Below, one piece after another: positions 26,792 through 38,318 of a DNA stretch of 40,877 nt; the stretch's first letter is position 1; each line of letters opens with the position of its first letter. Origin of the DNA: Bacillota bacterium (GTDB lineage: Bacteria > Bacillota > Clostridia > Peptostreptococcales > Anaerovoracaceae). The translations under genes and the position numbers were made by a program. Location: the NCBI GenBank assembly GCA_022767945.1, contig JALENF010000024.1, forward strand, positions 1 through 40,877. The letters run 5' to 3'. The notes under the pieces are model-generated. The model saw only the letters and a program-made list of their open reading frames with translations, had not been told where the DNA came from and made no database searches.

Positions 26792-29563
26792 ATGAGACCG
26801 GTATTTTTAAAAATGTCAGCCTTCGGGCCGTACTCCGGAGTTACAGAAATAGATTTCGGTAAACTGGGCACAGGTGGACTTTACCTTATTACAGGAGATA
26901 CAGGCGCAGGGAAAACTACTATATTTGATGCTATCGCATACGCCTTGTTCGGGAGCCCAAGCGGTGATAACAGGGACAGCTCCATGCTTCGCTCCAAATA
27001 CGCTGACGAGTCACTTAAGACAGAAGTTGAACTGAAATTCATATATAATGGAAAAGAATACACTGTAAGACGAAATCCTGAATATTTAAGGAAGAAGACC
27101 AGAGGGGATGGAACTACTAAAGAGGCTGCAGGAGCCGAACTGTATTATCCGGACGGGAGGATAGTCAGCAAAGCCACAGCCGTAACAGCTGCAATTGAGG
27201 AAATTCTTGGAATCAACAGAAATCAGTTCTGTCAGATTGCCATGATTGCACAGGGTGACTTCAGAAAGCTGCTTTTTGCACCGACCGATGAGAGAATTAA
27301 AATATTCAGACACATATTCAAAACAGACAATTTCCTTGCGCTTCAGAACGAACTTAAGAATAAAGCGAAGGAACTGGGAAGTGAGTGTAAAGGTCTGAGA
27401 GAAAGTATCGGGCAGTATATTTCCGGAATTGTGTGCCCTGAAGAAAGCCCTCTTTACTCAGATGTATGTAAGGCTGTTAACGGTGATACACTTGTGGATG
27501 AGGTTCTGAATTTAATTGAAAAGCTTATCCATGAAGATATATTACTTGAAGAAAAAACAGAACTGTCCAGAGCGGATAATCGTATTAAGCTGGATGAAGT
27601 GAAAGAAAACATCAGTAAATACAACGAGAAAACTGACATCAAAAATAAGCTTAACAGCACAGACAATGCTCTTTCTGAAGGTAAGCACAGGCTAACTGAG
27701 CTGAACGATATACTTACTGATGCCTTACAGAAAGAACCAGAAATTCAGAATAACACAGCAAAGTCTGCAGAGATTACTGCTACACTCCCGGAGTATGACG
27801 AATTTGAGCAGAAGACGGCTGTCCTGACGGTCAACGAATCTTTTGTCAAAACCAACAGTGCCCTGGTAACACAGCTTGAAGAAAGCATCAGGACTGATAC
27901 AAAGATACTGGAAGATTTGACTGAAGAGAAGAAGTCTCTCGAACACGCCGGTGAAAATAAGGCCAGGCTGGAAGCTGAAATGAAGGATCTGGAAAGAAAA
28001 AACGACCGGCTAAAGAAGCTTGATTCCAATATAAAGGCTTTAGCTGAAACCGGAGAATTATACAATAAGGCAGTTGATAATTATCGTGAGAAGATGAAGG
28101 CTGCTGACCGGGCAAACGAAAACTTCAGAAAGGCACAGAAGCTGTATTACGATGCTCAGGCAGGGATTCTGGCACAAACACTTATTGAGGGTGAGCCTTG
28201 TCCCGTATGCGGTTCAGTAACACATCCGTCTGCCGCACAAAAGCCGGCAGAAGCACCGTCTAAGAATGAACTGGAAAACCTCGAGCAGCTGTTTAACGAG
28301 GCAGACAGAGTGGCGAAAAAATCCAGTGAAGATGCGGAAAAGCTGAAAGGTTCTGTGGAGGAGAAGGAAGCAGCTGTAAAAGAGGAGATTCAGGAACTTC
28401 TGGGAAATTACGGCACGGAGGCCGCTGAGGGAGCTTTGATAGAGGCTTTCGAGTCAGTAAGGTTGCGGGCTGCTGACCTGAACGCAGCTTTAGAAGAAGA
28501 AGGTAAGAATATAAAACGCAAAGGTGAAATCGATAAACTTATTGAAAAGACTCAAACACAGTTAAAGTCCAACAGTGATAAGCTGACAGAAATGAAGAAT
28601 GAACTTAACTCCAGAGCTGTTGAAAGCACTCAGCTCAGCGAAAGAATAGGTGTTCTCAGGGAGAAGCTTACCTTTGAATCTAAAGCAATGGCTGAAAAGG
28701 CAATCGTGCAGCTGGAAAAGGAATCCAAAGCTATTCAGAAGGCTATAGAGAATGCCAGATCGAATCATAAGGCATGCAGTGACAGGATTATTTCTCTGGA
28801 GGCAACAAAGAAGCAGCAGGAAGAACAGCTGGGAAAATTTGAAGAAGTGGATATTCAGACAGAAAAGATAAAGCTTTCTGAATTCAATGAGAGAGAAAGA
28901 ATGTTCGATACACGTTCCAAGACTGTTCACTCCAGAATTACTGCAAATGAGAGAACTCTTGAGAACCTGGAGGCAAAGGCTCCGCTACTTGTGAAAAAGG
29001 AGAGAGAATATTCCTCTGTTAAATCACTTTCGGATACTGCAAACGGAAACATATCGTCTAAGGAAAGAATCCAGCTGGAAACCTATGTCCAGATGCACTA
29101 CTTTGACAGAATACTGCAGCGTGCAAACACCAGACTGGCTGTTTTGACAGAAGGGCAGTATGACCTGGTGCGAAGGGCAGAGGCTGACAACAAAAGGAGT
29201 CAGAGCGGTCTGGAGCTTGATGTGATAGACCACTATAACGGCAGTATCCGCAGCGTGAAATCTCTTTCAGGCGGGGAGTCTTTCAAGGCGTCTCTGGCAC
29301 TGGCACTTGGACTTGCTGACGAAATCCAGTATTCTGCAGGAGGAATCAGGCTGGACACAATGTTTATCGACGAAGGTTTCGGTTCACTTGATGATGAGTC
29401 TCTGAATCAGGCCATGGCCGCTCTCAACGACCTAGCTGAAGGCAACAGACTGGTGGGAATTATATCCCATGTAGGTGAACTGAAACGCCGTATAGATAAA
29501 CAGATTATTATTAAAAAGGACAGGTCCGAAGGCAGTTATGTGGACGATATAATTGTATTTTAG
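26792..29563 (+). CDS. sbcC: Exonuclease SbcCD subunit C
   Basis: Walker [15 protein letters not shown], Zn-hook [32 protein letters not shown]. Confidence 0.96.
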   Translation: MRPVFLKMSAFGPYSGVTEIDFGKLGTGGLYLITGDTGAGKTTIFDAIAYALFGSPSGDNRDSSMLRSKYADESLKTEVELKFIYNGKEYTVRRNPEYLRKKTRGDGTTKEAAGAELYYPDGRIVSKATAVTAAIEEILGINRNQFCQIAMIAQGDFRKLLFAPTDERIKIFRHIFKTDNFLALQNELKNKAKELGSECKGLRESIGQYISGIVCPEESPLYSDVCKAVNGDTLVDEVLNLIEKLIHEDILLEEKTELSRADNRIKLDEVKENISKYNEKTDIKNKLNSTDNALSEGKHRLTELNDILTDALQKEPEIQNNTAKSAEITATLPEYDEFEQKTAVLTVNESFVKTNSALVTQLEESIRTDTKILEDLTEEKKSLEHAGENKARLEAEMKDLERKNDRLKKLDSNIKALAETGELYNKAVDNYREKMKAADRANENFRKAQKLYYDAQAGILAQTLIEGEPCPVCGSVTHPSAAQKPAEAPSKNELENLEQLFNEADRVAKKSSEDAEKLKGSVEEKEAAVKEEIQELLGNYGTEAAEGALIEAFESVRLRAADLNAALEEEGKNIKRKGEIDKLIEKTQTQLKSNSDKLTEMKNELNSRAVESTQLSERIGVLREKLTFESKAMAEKAIVQLEKESKAIQKAIENARSNHKACSDRIISLEATKKQQEEQLGKFEEVDIQTEKIKLSEFNERERMFDTRSKTVHSRITANERTLENLEAKAPLLVKKEREYSSVKSLSDTANGNISSKERIQLETYVQMHYFDRILQRANTRLAVLTEGQYDLVRRAEADNKRSQSGLELDVIDHYNGSIRSVKSLSGGESFKASLALALGLADEIQYSAGGIRLDTMFIDEGFGSLDDESLNQAMAALNDLAEGNRLVGIISHVGELKRRIDKQIIIKKDRSEGSYVDDIIVF

Positions 29564-29619
29564 GAATAGTTTGTGTTATAATATTCTGATATAGATTAAG
29601 GAAAAAGGAGAAACAACCT

Positions 29620-32280
29620 ATGGCTCAGCCAAAATTATCGCCGATGATGCAGCAGTATTTAGAAATAAAGGAATCCTACAAGGACTGTATCCTTTTCTTC
29701 AGGCTGGGCGATTTCTACGAAATGTTCTTTGATGATGCGAAGCTTGTATCAAGAGAGCTGGAACTTACTCTGACGGGAAAGAACTGCGGACTTGAGGAAC
29801 GTGCGCCTATGTGCGGCGTTCCGTTTCATGCTGTGGATACTTATCTTGCCAGGCTGGTCGAAAAAGGCTATAAGGTTGCAATCTGTGAGCAGGTTGAAGA
29901 TCCTGCTGCAGCGAAAGGCATAGTTAAGAGAGAGGTTATCAAAATCGTCACGCCGGGAACGGTGACTTCTCAGTCTATGCTGCGTGAGACAGAGAACAGC
30001 TATCTGGCCTCCGTTTACATCAGTAAAGAGGGTATGGCCATATCATACTGCGACATTTCAACGGGTGAGCTTTACACCACTGAGTCCTGCAGCAGGCTTA
30101 ACCTTGTTGAAGATGTACTTAACGAACTTGTAAAAATAGATCCTAAGGAGATTATAATAAACGAGTCCTACGAGGAATTTATGGATGCTGCCGATTTAAA
30201 GGCTGTGACAGGCGCATACATTTCGCCCTATCCGGATACATATTATTCAGAAAAAGCTGCTGAGGACGCGATTAAGGCACAGTTCAGCTGTATTTCACTT
30301 ACAGCCATAGGGCTTGCGGACAGAAATCTGAGCATACTTTCTCTGGGAGCACTGCTTGCCTATCTGCTGGAAACCCAGAAGCAGAATCTTTCACAGATTA
30401 CGGGCTGCAGCTTTTATGAGCTTGGAAAGCACATGTCACTGGACAAGGCGACCCTGAGAAATCTTGAAATCACAGAGACGCTGTACGAAAAAAAGATTCA
30501 GGGCTCTCTTCTCGGTGTTCTTGACAAGACAGGAACCGCTATGGGAAGCCGTAAGATGAAGCAGTGGCTTCGCGAGCCGTTAAATAATGCAGCAGAAATA
30601 AACATGAGGCTGGATGCGGTGGAAGAGCTTTATGACAACCCTATTGTTTGCAACAATATTCGTGAAGCTCTGAAGCAGGTCTATGACTTTGAACGTCTTG
30701 CCGGCCGCGTTGCTTCCGGAAACGCCAACGGAAAGGATCTTATCGCACTTCGAAACTCCATTTTCGTTCTGCCCGAAATCAGGGACAGCCTTGCTGATAC
30801 AGGCTCTGCACTTCTCGTTGAGCTGGGAGGTCAGATTCACGACCTCTGGCATCTGTACGCTTTGATAGAAAAGGCAATCGTAGACGACCCGCCGTTTACC
30901 ATCAAAGACGGTGGTCTGATCAAAGCCGGCTACTCCCGGGAACTTGACGACATCAAGTTCTCCATCAGTGACGGAAAGCAGTGGATTGCAAACCTGGAGA
31001 GCAAGGAGCGTGAACGCACCGGTATCAAAACCCTCAAGGTAGGGTTTAACAAGGTGTTCGGTTACTATATAGATGTAACCAAGATGAATGCTCATCTGGT
31101 GCCGGATGACTATATCAGAAAGCAGACCCTTGTGAACAACGAGAGATATATTACCCCCGAGCTAAAAGAAATGGAAAACCTGGTGCTGAATGCGGAGACG
31201 AAAATCAATCAGCTTGAGTACGAGATATTTCTTTCAATCAGAGCAGAGATTCAGAAATATATTCGTGAGATTCAGGAAACCTCACAGGCAATTGCGCAGC
31301 TTGATGTTTTGTGCGCCTTTGCAAATGTCAGCAGCAAGCTGGGTTATGTGAAACCGGTAATTGACGAAAGCTATGAGCTGCAGATTGAAAGAGGAAGACA
31401 TCCGGTTATTGAGCAGATGACTGAAAACGGAATGTTTGTTTCCAACGATACTTACCTTAATAATACGGATACAAGCATGCTGATAATCACAGGACCTAAT
31501 ATGGCCGGAAAATCAACTTATATGAGACAGACGGCTCTTATTGTTCTGATGGCTCAGGCAGGCTGTTTTGTGCCGTGCGACTATGCGAGAATAGGAGTCT
31601 GTGACCGAATTTTCACTCGTATCGGTGCATCTGATAACCTTTCACAGGGCCAGTCCACCTTCTTTGTGGAAATGAGTGAGCTGGCGTATATTCTGAACTG
31701 CTCCGGAGACAGAAGCCTTATAATTCTCGACGAAATCGGAAGGGGAACGAGTACCTACGACGGCCTGTCCATCGCGTGGGCAGCTGTCGACTATCTGTGC
31801 AATGAAAAAAAACATGTTCGTACTCTCTTTGCAACTCATTATCATGAGCTGACAGTGCTGGAGAATCAGATTGAAGGTGTCAAGAACCTTAATGTTGATG
31901 TCTCTGAGGAGAACGGAAACATCGTCTTCCTACACAAAATCATTCCGGGTTCTGCGAGCCGAAGCTATGGTATTCACGTTGCTAAGCTGGCGGGAGTACC
32001 TAAGGAATTGCTGACCAATGCAGAATCAAAGCTTCTTAAGCTTGAAAACGGTTCGGCTGATATCCAGAGTACTATTGAGATGACTGATGAACCTGAATCA
32101 GGAAGTAAATCAAAGAATGCTGCTGCAAGCAAGGCATCTGACGACGGATCGGAGCAGCTTTCGTTCTTTATGCCCGGACCAAATCCTGTTGCAGACAGAC
32201 TTAAGGAGCTGGATTTAATGGAGGTTACGCCGTCTCAGGCTATTAGAATTCTTGAAGAATTAAAGGAAATGATTAACTGA
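29620..32280 (+). CDS. mutS: DNA mismatch repair protein MutS
   Basis: LGDFYEMFFDDA, ITGPNMAGKSTYMRQTALIV, ILDEIGRGTSTYDGLSIAWA. Confidence 0.98.
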   Translation: MAQPKLSPMMQQYLEIKESYKDCILFFRLGDFYEMFFDDAKLVSRELELTLTGKNCGLEERAPMCGVPFHAVDTYLARLVEKGYKVAICEQVEDPAAAKGIVKREVIKIVTPGTVTSQSMLRETENSYLASVYISKEGMAISYCDISTGELYTTESCSRLNLVEDVLNELVKIDPKEIIINESYEEFMDAADLKAVTGAYISPYPDTYYSEKAAEDAIKAQFSCISLTAIGLADRNLSILSLGALLAYLLETQKQNLSQITGCSFYELGKHMSLDKATLRNLEITETLYEKKIQGSLLGVLDKTGTAMGSRKMKQWLREPLNNAAEINMRLDAVEELYDNPIVCNNIREALKQVYDFERLAGRVASGNANGKDLIALRNSIFVLPEIRDSLADTGSALLVELGGQIHDLWHLYALIEKAIVDDPPFTIKDGGLIKAGYSRELDDIKFSISDGKQWIANLESKERERTGIKTLKVGFNKVFGYYIDVTKMNAHLVPDDYIRKQTLVNNERYITPELKEMENLVLNAETKINQLEYEIFLSIRAEIQKYIREIQETSQAIAQLDVLCAFANVSSKLGYVKPVIDESYELQIERGRHPVIEQMTENGMFVSNDTYLNNTDTSMLIITGPNMAGKSTYMRQTALIVLMAQAGCFVPCDYARIGVCDRIFTRIGASDNLSQGQSTFFVEMSELAYILNCSGDRSLIILDEIGRGTSTYDGLSIAWAAVDYLCNEKKHVRTLFATHYHELTVLENQIEGVKNLNVDVSEENGNIVFLHKIIPGSASRSYGIHVAKLAGVPKELLTNAESKLLKLENGSADIQSTIEMTDEPESGSKSKNAAASKASDDGSEQLSFFMPGPNPVADRLKELDLMEVTPSQAIRILEELKEMIN

Positions 32281-34094
32281 TGATTAAAGTTTTAGATAAA
32301 AGTGTAGCTGATAAAATTGCAGCAGGAGAGGTTATTGAAAGACCGGTCTCCATCGTCAAGGAGCTTGTTGAGAACTCAATTGACTCAGGGGCTGACTCCA
32401 TCGTCGTGGAAATAAAAAACGGCGGAAAGTCATATATCCGTGTTACAGATAACGGCTCCGGAATCGAGCAGGATGAGGCTGAAACAGCCTTTCTTCGTCA
32501 TGCTACAAGTAAAATAAATACTGCAAAGGATCTGAATTCCATAGAAACACTTGGCTTCAGGGGCGAGGCTCTTGCAAGCATCGCAGCTGTTACGCACACG
32601 GAGCTGATAACTAAGACGAAGGACTGTCAGACGGGAACACGAATTATCATTCACGGCAGTGAGGTTATTTCAAACGAGAAAACAGGCTGCCCTGACGGAA
32701 CGACCTTTATCGTTACGGATCTGTTCTACAATACACCTGCACGCCTGAAATTTCTGAAATCAGATTCAGCGGAAAGCAGCCAGATTATTGATTTTATGTC
32801 GATGATTGCGCTGGCATTTCCGGAAATCAGATTCAGATTCATAAACAACGGAAATATTGTATTTTCAACGACCGGCAAAGGTGACCTGCTTTCTGCAATT
32901 CTATCCGTATACAGACTCAGTGAATATAAGGAGCTTGTTCCCGTAGACTACAGTCTGGGAGATAACACGGTAACAGGGTATATTTCCAAGCCATCACTGT
33001 CCAGGCCAAGCAGAAGAAATCAGGTGTTCTTCGTAAACGGCAGAGTGGTATCAAGCAGAGTAATTGAAAAGGGTGTTACAGAAGGGTACAGAGAGCGTCT
33101 GTTTGAAGGTCGTCACCCTGTGTGCTTCCTGTTCCTGCATACGAATCCGGCAAAACTGGACGTCAACATTCATCCAAACAAGAAAGAGGTTCGCTTTGAC
33201 AATGAGAGCGAGATAACAGCTTTAGTAAGTGAGGGAATCAAAACCGCCTTAAACAATGATGTTGCTGTCATCGAAGCAAAAGCTAAACCGGAACCTGTGA
33301 CTGTATTTGAGACGGAACCGAAGGTTGTCACAGCGGATTCACTAAAAAATGCTGCACCCTTTAAGGTGGCAGACTATATCAGGGATGATGAGGGTCAGGT
33401 TGACATAAAACAGATATTGTCTGCTAAACCATCGAGAGTGTCAGAAACAATAACCGGGGAAATCAAGCAGCCTGAAACTGCTGAAATCTCAATAGCAGCA
33501 CCTGTTAACAGACCATTTGATTTTGATGAACTGCGGCCGACAGGGGCAATTTTCAACACTTATATTACAGCTGTTGATGACCGCTGCTTTTATCTTATCG
33601 ACCAGCATGCCGCTCATGAAAGAGTATTTTATGAAAAGCTCGTAGGTGAATATATGTCTGATGAAAAGCTTCGCCAGCCGATACTTACACCTATTATTGT
33701 GGAGGCAGCACCATCTGTTATGGAACTGAAGGATGAATGGATGGACAGTCTTGTTCGAATGGGTTTTGATATCTCCGAATTCGGAGGAAACTCTCTGATG
33801 GTCAGAGAAATCCCTACCTTCATGTCTTTGTCTGAGGCGGAGGACTTTCTGAAGGAATATCTTGACGGTGCGTCTGACGGAGTGAGGAGCCCTAACACTG
33901 TTGTAATCAACAAGCTGATCACCAGGTCGTGCAAGGCCGCGGTGAAGGCTCACGATCATCTGTCAATGGCGGAAATCGAGGGGTTGCTTAAACAGCTGAA
34001 AGCCTGCAGAAACCCTTTTTCATGCCCTCACGGCAGGCCTACATTTATCAGATTCACCATGTATGAAATAGAAAAAATGTTCAAGAGAGTATAG
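32280..34094 (+). CDS. mutL: DNA mismatch repair protein MutL
   Basis: IAAGEVIERPVSIVKELVENSIDSGA, TLGFRGEALASIAAV, DQHAAHERVFYE, CPHGRPTFI. Confidence 0.98.
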   Translation: MIKVLDKSVADKIAAGEVIERPVSIVKELVENSIDSGADSIVVEIKNGGKSYIRVTDNGSGIEQDEAETAFLRHATSKINTAKDLNSIETLGFRGEALASIAAVTHTELITKTKDCQTGTRIIIHGSEVISNEKTGCPDGTTFIVTDLFYNTPARLKFLKSDSAESSQIIDFMSMIALAFPEIRFRFINNGNIVFSTTGKGDLLSAILSVYRLSEYKELVPVDYSLGDNTVTGYISKPSLSRPSRRNQVFFVNGRVVSSRVIEKGVTEGYRERLFEGRHPVCFLFLHTNPAKLDVNIHPNKKEVRFDNESEITALVSEGIKTALNNDVAVIEAKAKPEPVTVFETEPKVVTADSLKNAAPFKVADYIRDDEGQVDIKQILSAKPSRVSETITGEIKQPETAEISIAAPVNRPFDFDELRPTGAIFNTYITAVDDRCFYLIDQHAAHERVFYEKLVGEYMSDEKLRQPILTPIIVEAAPSVMELKDEWMDSLVRMGFDISEFGGNSLMVREIPTFMSLSEAEDFLKEYLDGASDGVRSPNTVVINKLITRSCKAAVKAHDHLSMAEIEGLLKQLKACRNPFSCPHGRPTFIRFTMYEIEKMFKRV

Positions 34095-34098
34095 AAAT

Positions 34099-35022
34099 AT
34101 GTCCAGGGAAATAATTGTAATCTGCGGCCCGACAGCCGTAGGAAAAACTAAATATGCAATAGAAACGGCGCTGCATGTGGGCGGTGAGGTTGTTTCCTGT
34201 GATTCCATGCAGCTGTATAAGTATATGGATATAGGCAGTGCAAAGCCGACACCGGAGGAGCAGCGTCAGGTAAGGCACTATCTTGTTGATGAGATAGATC
34301 CTCGTGAAAGCTTTTCTGTCGCTAAATACCAGAGGCTTGCAAAGGCTGCAATAGAAGAGATCTTCAGTAAAGGGAAAACGCCTGTAATTGCAGGGGGAAC
34401 CGGATTATATCTTAATTCACTTTTGTATGATATGGATTTCAGTGCTCCTCCAATGGATACATCTTATCGTGATGCGTTATATGCTGAGGCGGAGGAAAAG
34501 GGGGCACAGTCCCTTCATGACAGGCTCAGGGCGGTCGACCCGGATTCGGCAGAACGCATACACCCGAATAATGTAAAAAAGGTTATCAGAGCTCTTGAGG
34601 CGGCTGAGTCCGGAGACAGGGTGAAAGACTTCGCTACTGAGCTGAAGCCGTGCACTGATTACGATGTCAGACTTATCGGGCTGACTCGTGACCGCAGTGA
34701 GCTTTACGAACGCATTAATCTGCGTGTGGATGTTCTTGTAGAAGCAGGACTTCTGGATGAGGTCAGGGCTCTTCTTGATATGGGGCTGTCTGAAAGTGAT
34801 ATTTCCATGAAGGGAATAGGATACAAGGAGATTATCGGTTATTATAACGGCGAATATGATCTGGAAACAGCCCTGAATCTGGTGAAAAAGAACACTCGCC
34901 GCTATGCCAAGAGGCAGCTGACCTGGTTCAGACGGTATGAAGATATGAAGTGGTTTAATATTTCAGAATATGAAAGCGACGAAGCCTGTCTGGAGGATAT
35001 ATTCACATGGCTAAAGAAATAA
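34099..35022 (+). CDS. miaA: tRNA dimethylallyltransferase MiaA
   Basis: CGPTAVGKTKYAIE, SCDSMQLYKYMDIGSAKPT, YAKRQLTWFRR. Confidence 0.97.
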   Translation: MSREIIVICGPTAVGKTKYAIETALHVGGEVVSCDSMQLYKYMDIGSAKPTPEEQRQVRHYLVDEIDPRESFSVAKYQRLAKAAIEEIFSKGKTPVIAGGTGLYLNSLLYDMDFSAPPMDTSYRDALYAEAEEKGAQSLHDRLRAVDPDSAERIHPNNVKKVIRALEAAESGDRVKDFATELKPCTDYDVRLIGLTRDRSELYERINLRVDVLVEAGLLDEVRALLDMGLSESDISMKGIGYKEIIGYYNGEYDLETALNLVKKNTRRYAKRQLTWFRRYEDMKWFNISEYESDEACLEDIFTWLKK

Positions 35023-36134
35023 AAATCCATAACAAAAGCGACAAGCCCGATAATATAGTAAAAAAAGAGGCTCGTATCTTTCAGGAATGCGAAGAAATTG
35101 AAAAACAGCTTCCCAGCTTTATGCGTGGTTTTTTTATGTACCTTAAGGGAAACGTTCTTCCAATGACGCGATATGCTTATCTGCACGATATAAGATTTTT
35201 CTGCAATTATCTTATTAAGGAAACAGACCTAACCTCAGCTTCAGTACCTGCAAAGATTACCCTTAAGGAGTTTTCTGAAATTAAAGCGGTTGATATAAAT
35301 ATCTTCATCGATTACTGCAGAAAATATAAGGTGGAAACGGAGAATTCTGTATATGTTTATGAAAACAACAACAAGACTCTCTCACGTAAGAAATCCTCTG
35401 TTTCCGTTCTGTTTAAATATCTTTACAGAGACGAGCTTATACCAAAGAACATTACTGATGGTTTTGACCCAATCCGTCTGCCTAAGGCCGGAGAAAGGGA
35501 AATCAAAGCTCTTCAGGATGACGAGGTTATGGTTATGCTGGATGCTGTCTCCAATGGTACAGGGCTGACAAAGCATCAGTACAGCTACTGGCTTAAGACG
35601 AAAAAGAGGGATAAGGCGATTCTTATTATTTTTCTCACTTATGGTCTTCGTCTTTCTGAGCTGCAGCAGCTGAACGTATCCTCTTTCAATTTTTCCAGGG
35701 GTGAGTTCAAGATATTCAGAAAGCGGGGAAAAGAGTCGATCATGCCGCTGAATGAGTCGGTTACTGAGGTTCTGGAGGATTATCTTGAAAATGAAAGAGC
35801 CCCGGAAAGTGTTCTGGCTGACGAGGATAAGGACGCTTTGTTCCTTTCGCTTCAGGGCACAAGAATGACCGAAAGACAGATAAGACAGCTGGTCAAGAAG
35901 TATACCTCCATCGCTCTGAAAACCTCAGAGCATGACGGATACAGCCCACACAAGCTGAGGGCAACTGCGGCGACAAGCCTCATAGGAAGAGGAAATTCAA
36001 TATATGATGTGGCGGCACTGCTGGATCATGAGCAGGTAACAACCACACAGTTATATGCAAAACATAAACAGGATGTAAAACTGAATCTTGTAAGTGATAT
36101 GGAATGGGAAAAAGAAAGGCTAGGGAAAGAATAA
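35007..36134 (+). CDS. Tyrosine recombinase/integrase (XerC/D-like)
   Basis: TYGLRLSELQQL (Arg), FRKRGKE (Lys), SPHKLRATAATSLI (HxxR), LLDHEQVTTTQLY (His, Tyr). Confidence 0.92.
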   Translation: MAKEIKIHNKSDKPDNIVKKEARIFQECEEIEKQLPSFMRGFFMYLKGNVLPMTRYAYLHDIRFFCNYLIKETDLTSASVPAKITLKEFSEIKAVDINIFIDYCRKYKVETENSVYVYENNNKTLSRKKSSVSVLFKYLYRDELIPKNITDGFDPIRLPKAGEREIKALQDDEVMVMLDAVSNGTGLTKHQYSYWLKTKKRDKAILIIFLTYGLRLSELQQLNVSSFNFSRGEFKIFRKRGKESIMPLNESVTEVLEDYLENERAPESVLADEDKDALFLSLQGTRMTERQIRQLVKKYTSIALKTSEHDGYSPHKLRATAATSLIGRGNSIYDVAALLDHEQVTTTQLYAKHKQDVKLNLVSDMEWEKERLGKE

Positions 36135-37423
36135 TGAATTACTGCAAAGAACTGCTTATCAATGAACTTGGAATCAATCCCAGGATACTTAAACTTGTTG
36201 AAGAAGCTGAGAAAACTGTAAAAGATCAGTTTCAGGCTCTGGATGATATCACAGCCTATAATCAGTATAAAGTTCTGTCTGTTATGCAGAAACACCAGAT
36301 AGCGGACAGGCATTTTGCATGGAACACAGGCTACGGCTATGATGATGCGGGTCGTGAGGCCGTTGAAAATGTATATGCTGATGTCTTCGGCACAGAAACT
36401 GCCCTCGTAAGACCTACAATTGTAAACGGAACTCATGCTCTGGCAATTACTCTTATGGGCGTACTGAGACCCGGAGATGAGATGATATACTGCAGCGGAG
36501 GACCTTATGATACTCTGGAAGAGGTTATTGGTATAAGAGGTGAGGGAATGGGGTCCCTTAAGGAATATGGTGTCACCTACAAACAGGTAGATCTGCTTCC
36601 TGACGGCTCCATCGATCTGGAAACTCTGAAGTCCGTTATCTCCGAAAAGACAAGAATGGTCTGCGTTCAGCGAGCTACAGGATATGCTTGGCGTAAATCA
36701 ATTACTGTAAACCAAATTGGTGAAGTGGCTGAGCTGGTTCATGGAATCAGTCCGGATATAGTATGCATGGTTGACAACTGTTACGGTGAATTTTTAGATG
36801 TAAAAGAACCTACAAACGTTGGTGTGGATATCATGGCCGGCTCTCTTATAAAGAATCCAGGCGGCGGACTTGCACTGACAGGAGGATATGTATGCGGCCG
36901 CAGGGATCTGGTTGAAAAGGTATCCTATAGAATGACCTGTCCGGGAATAGGTGCTGAATGCGGTCTTACTTTTGGTCAGACACGTACAATACTTCAGGGA
37001 CTGTTTATGGCTCCTAAGGTTGTAAACGGAGCTGTTAAGGGCGCAATCCTCTGTGCCGCAGTATATGAGAAGCTCGGTTATCCTGTTTGTCCTGGTGTCA
37101 GTGATACACGCAGTGATATTATCCAGGCTGTTCAGTTAGGTTCAGCTGACGCCATGGTTGCTTTCTGCGAGGGAATACAGGCGGCAGCACCTATAGATGC
37201 TCATGTTGCTCCTGTTCCATGGGCTATGCCGGGATATGAGGACGAGGTTGTAATGGCAGCAGGAGCCTTTGTTCAGGGCTCTTCTATTGAACTTAGTGCT
37301 GATGGTCCTATCAGAGAACCATACAACATATATTTCCAGGGTGGTCTTACTTATGAACATTCGAAATTCGGTGTTCTGAAATCAGTTAACCGTATGTATG
37401 AAAAAGGTCTGCTTGAGATATAA
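36134..37423 (+). CDS. Methionine gamma-lyase-like / aluminium resistance family protein (YnbB-like)
   Basis: RHFAWNTGYGYDDAGREAVENVYADVFGTETALVRPTIVNGTHAL, SLIKNPGGGLALTGGYVCG; start ATG 36134 overlaps the recombinase stop. Confidence 0.92.
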   Translation: MNYCKELLINELGINPRILKLVEEAEKTVKDQFQALDDITAYNQYKVLSVMQKHQIADRHFAWNTGYGYDDAGREAVENVYADVFGTETALVRPTIVNGTHALAITLMGVLRPGDEMIYCSGGPYDTLEEVIGIRGEGMGSLKEYGVTYKQVDLLPDGSIDLETLKSVISEKTRMVCVQRATGYAWRKSITVNQIGEVAELVHGISPDIVCMVDNCYGEFLDVKEPTNVGVDIMAGSLIKNPGGGLALTGGYVCGRRDLVEKVSYRMTCPGIGAECGLTFGQTRTILQGLFMAPKVVNGAVKGAILCAAVYEKLGYPVCPGVSDTRSDIIQAVQLGSADAMVAFCEGIQAAAPIDAHVAPVPWAMPGYEDEVVMAAGAFVQGSSIELSADGPIREPYNIYFQGGLTYEHSKFGVLKSVNRMYEKGLLEI

Positions 37424-37463
37424 AGAGGTTTTATCTTAAGTCAGTTCTCTTTAGGGGGTTTTT

Positions 37464-38177
37464 ATGGGTAATAATCGTAGACTGGATACTGCAGTTTCTA
37501 TATTGAAACTGCTGATACTATTAGGGATTGTAATTGTTATACCTCTGTACATTTTCTTTTATCATGGAGACTTCATTGCCGAATTCAAATCGCTTGATGA
37601 TGTCACAGCCTTTCTGCAGCGTTACAAGCTTGCGAGCATTCCTATTTATATAGGTCTGCAGGCATTACAGATTGTTATTTCAATTCTGCCGGGTCAGGCA
37701 TTTCAGTTTGCAGCCGGTTATTTGTACAGATTCCTGCCCGGTCTGATATTTTCCCTGGCCGGTGCCGTTCTGGGGACGACGATATCTTTTTATCTGGCAA
37801 AGCTTCTGGGGCATGATGCTGTACGTCTGTTCTTTGGAAAGGACAAAACAGCTTATTATCTGGGGCGGCTAAACAGCAAAAGGGCATATACCATAGTTTT
37901 CATTATTTATCTTATTCCGGGTCTGCCTAAGGATTTAGTCAGCTATATTGCCGGTGTATCAGAAATGAGATTCAAACCGTTCCTTGTAGTTTCTCTTATC
38001 GGGAGATTGCCGGGTATGTGTGCAAGTCTGTTAATAGGTGATCTGTATCTCCACGATCATTTTGTTGCAATGGGAATAGTGGCGGCTCTTGCAGTGATTG
38101 CTTTCATTGTGTGCATAGCGAGAAGGGAAGTCATCAAAACCAGAATAGACAGATTATATGATAGAATTTCAAAATAA
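37464..38177 (+). CDS. TVP38/TMEM64 (VTT domain) membrane protein
   Basis: LPGQAFQFAAGYLYRFLPGLIFSLAGAVLGTTISFYLAKLLG; LIPGLPKDLVSYIAGVSEMRFKPFL. Confidence 0.9.
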   Translation: MGNNRRLDTAVSILKLLILLGIVIVIPLYIFFYHGDFIAEFKSLDDVTAFLQRYKLASIPIYIGLQALQIVISILPGQAFQFAAGYLYRFLPGLIFSLAGAVLGTTISFYLAKLLGHDAVRLFFGKDKTAYYLGRLNSKRAYTIVFIIYLIPGLPKDLVSYIAGVSEMRFKPFLVVSLIGRLPGMCASLLIGDLYLHDHFVAMGIVAALAVIAFIVCIARREVIKTRIDRLYDRISK

Positions 38178-38204
38178 TTATTTTCAATATAAGGGCAGAA
38201 ACTC

Positions 38205-38249
38205 TAGACCTATTGAAATTTCAATATTTCATATAGGTCTAATTTTTTA
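38205..38249 (+). terminator. Intrinsic terminator after TVP38 gene
   Basis: TAGACCTATTGAAAT..ATTTCATATAGGTCTA stem followed by ATTTTTT. Confidence 0.8.
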
Positions 38250-38258
38250 TGCTCTATG

Positions 38259-38272
38259 CGAACAAATGTTCA
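38259..38272. promoter_or_regulatory. LexA/SOS box 1
   Basis: CGAACAAATGTTCA vs Firmicutes LexA consensus CGAACRNRYGTTYC (13/14). Confidence 0.88.
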
Positions 38273-38280
38273 GAAATCTC

Positions 38281-38309
38281 TTGACAGCGAACAAACATTC
38301 TGATATTAT
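38281..38309 (+). promoter_or_regulatory. Sigma-A-type promoter of yneA-like gene
   Basis: TTGACA (38281-38286), 17 nt, TATTAT (38304-38309). Confidence 0.75.
38289..38302. promoter_or_regulatory. LexA/SOS box 2, inside the promoter spacer
   Basis: CGAACAAACATTCT (12/14 to consensus). Confidence 0.75.
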
Positions 38310-38318
38310 ATAGAAAAC

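Noticed and set aside
37421-37452. Possible terminator AAAGAG..CTCTTT between the ynbB-like and TVP38 genes
   Set aside because: Only a short weak stem; the following AGGGGG plus T run serves as the ribosome-binding site and spacer of the TVP38 gene.
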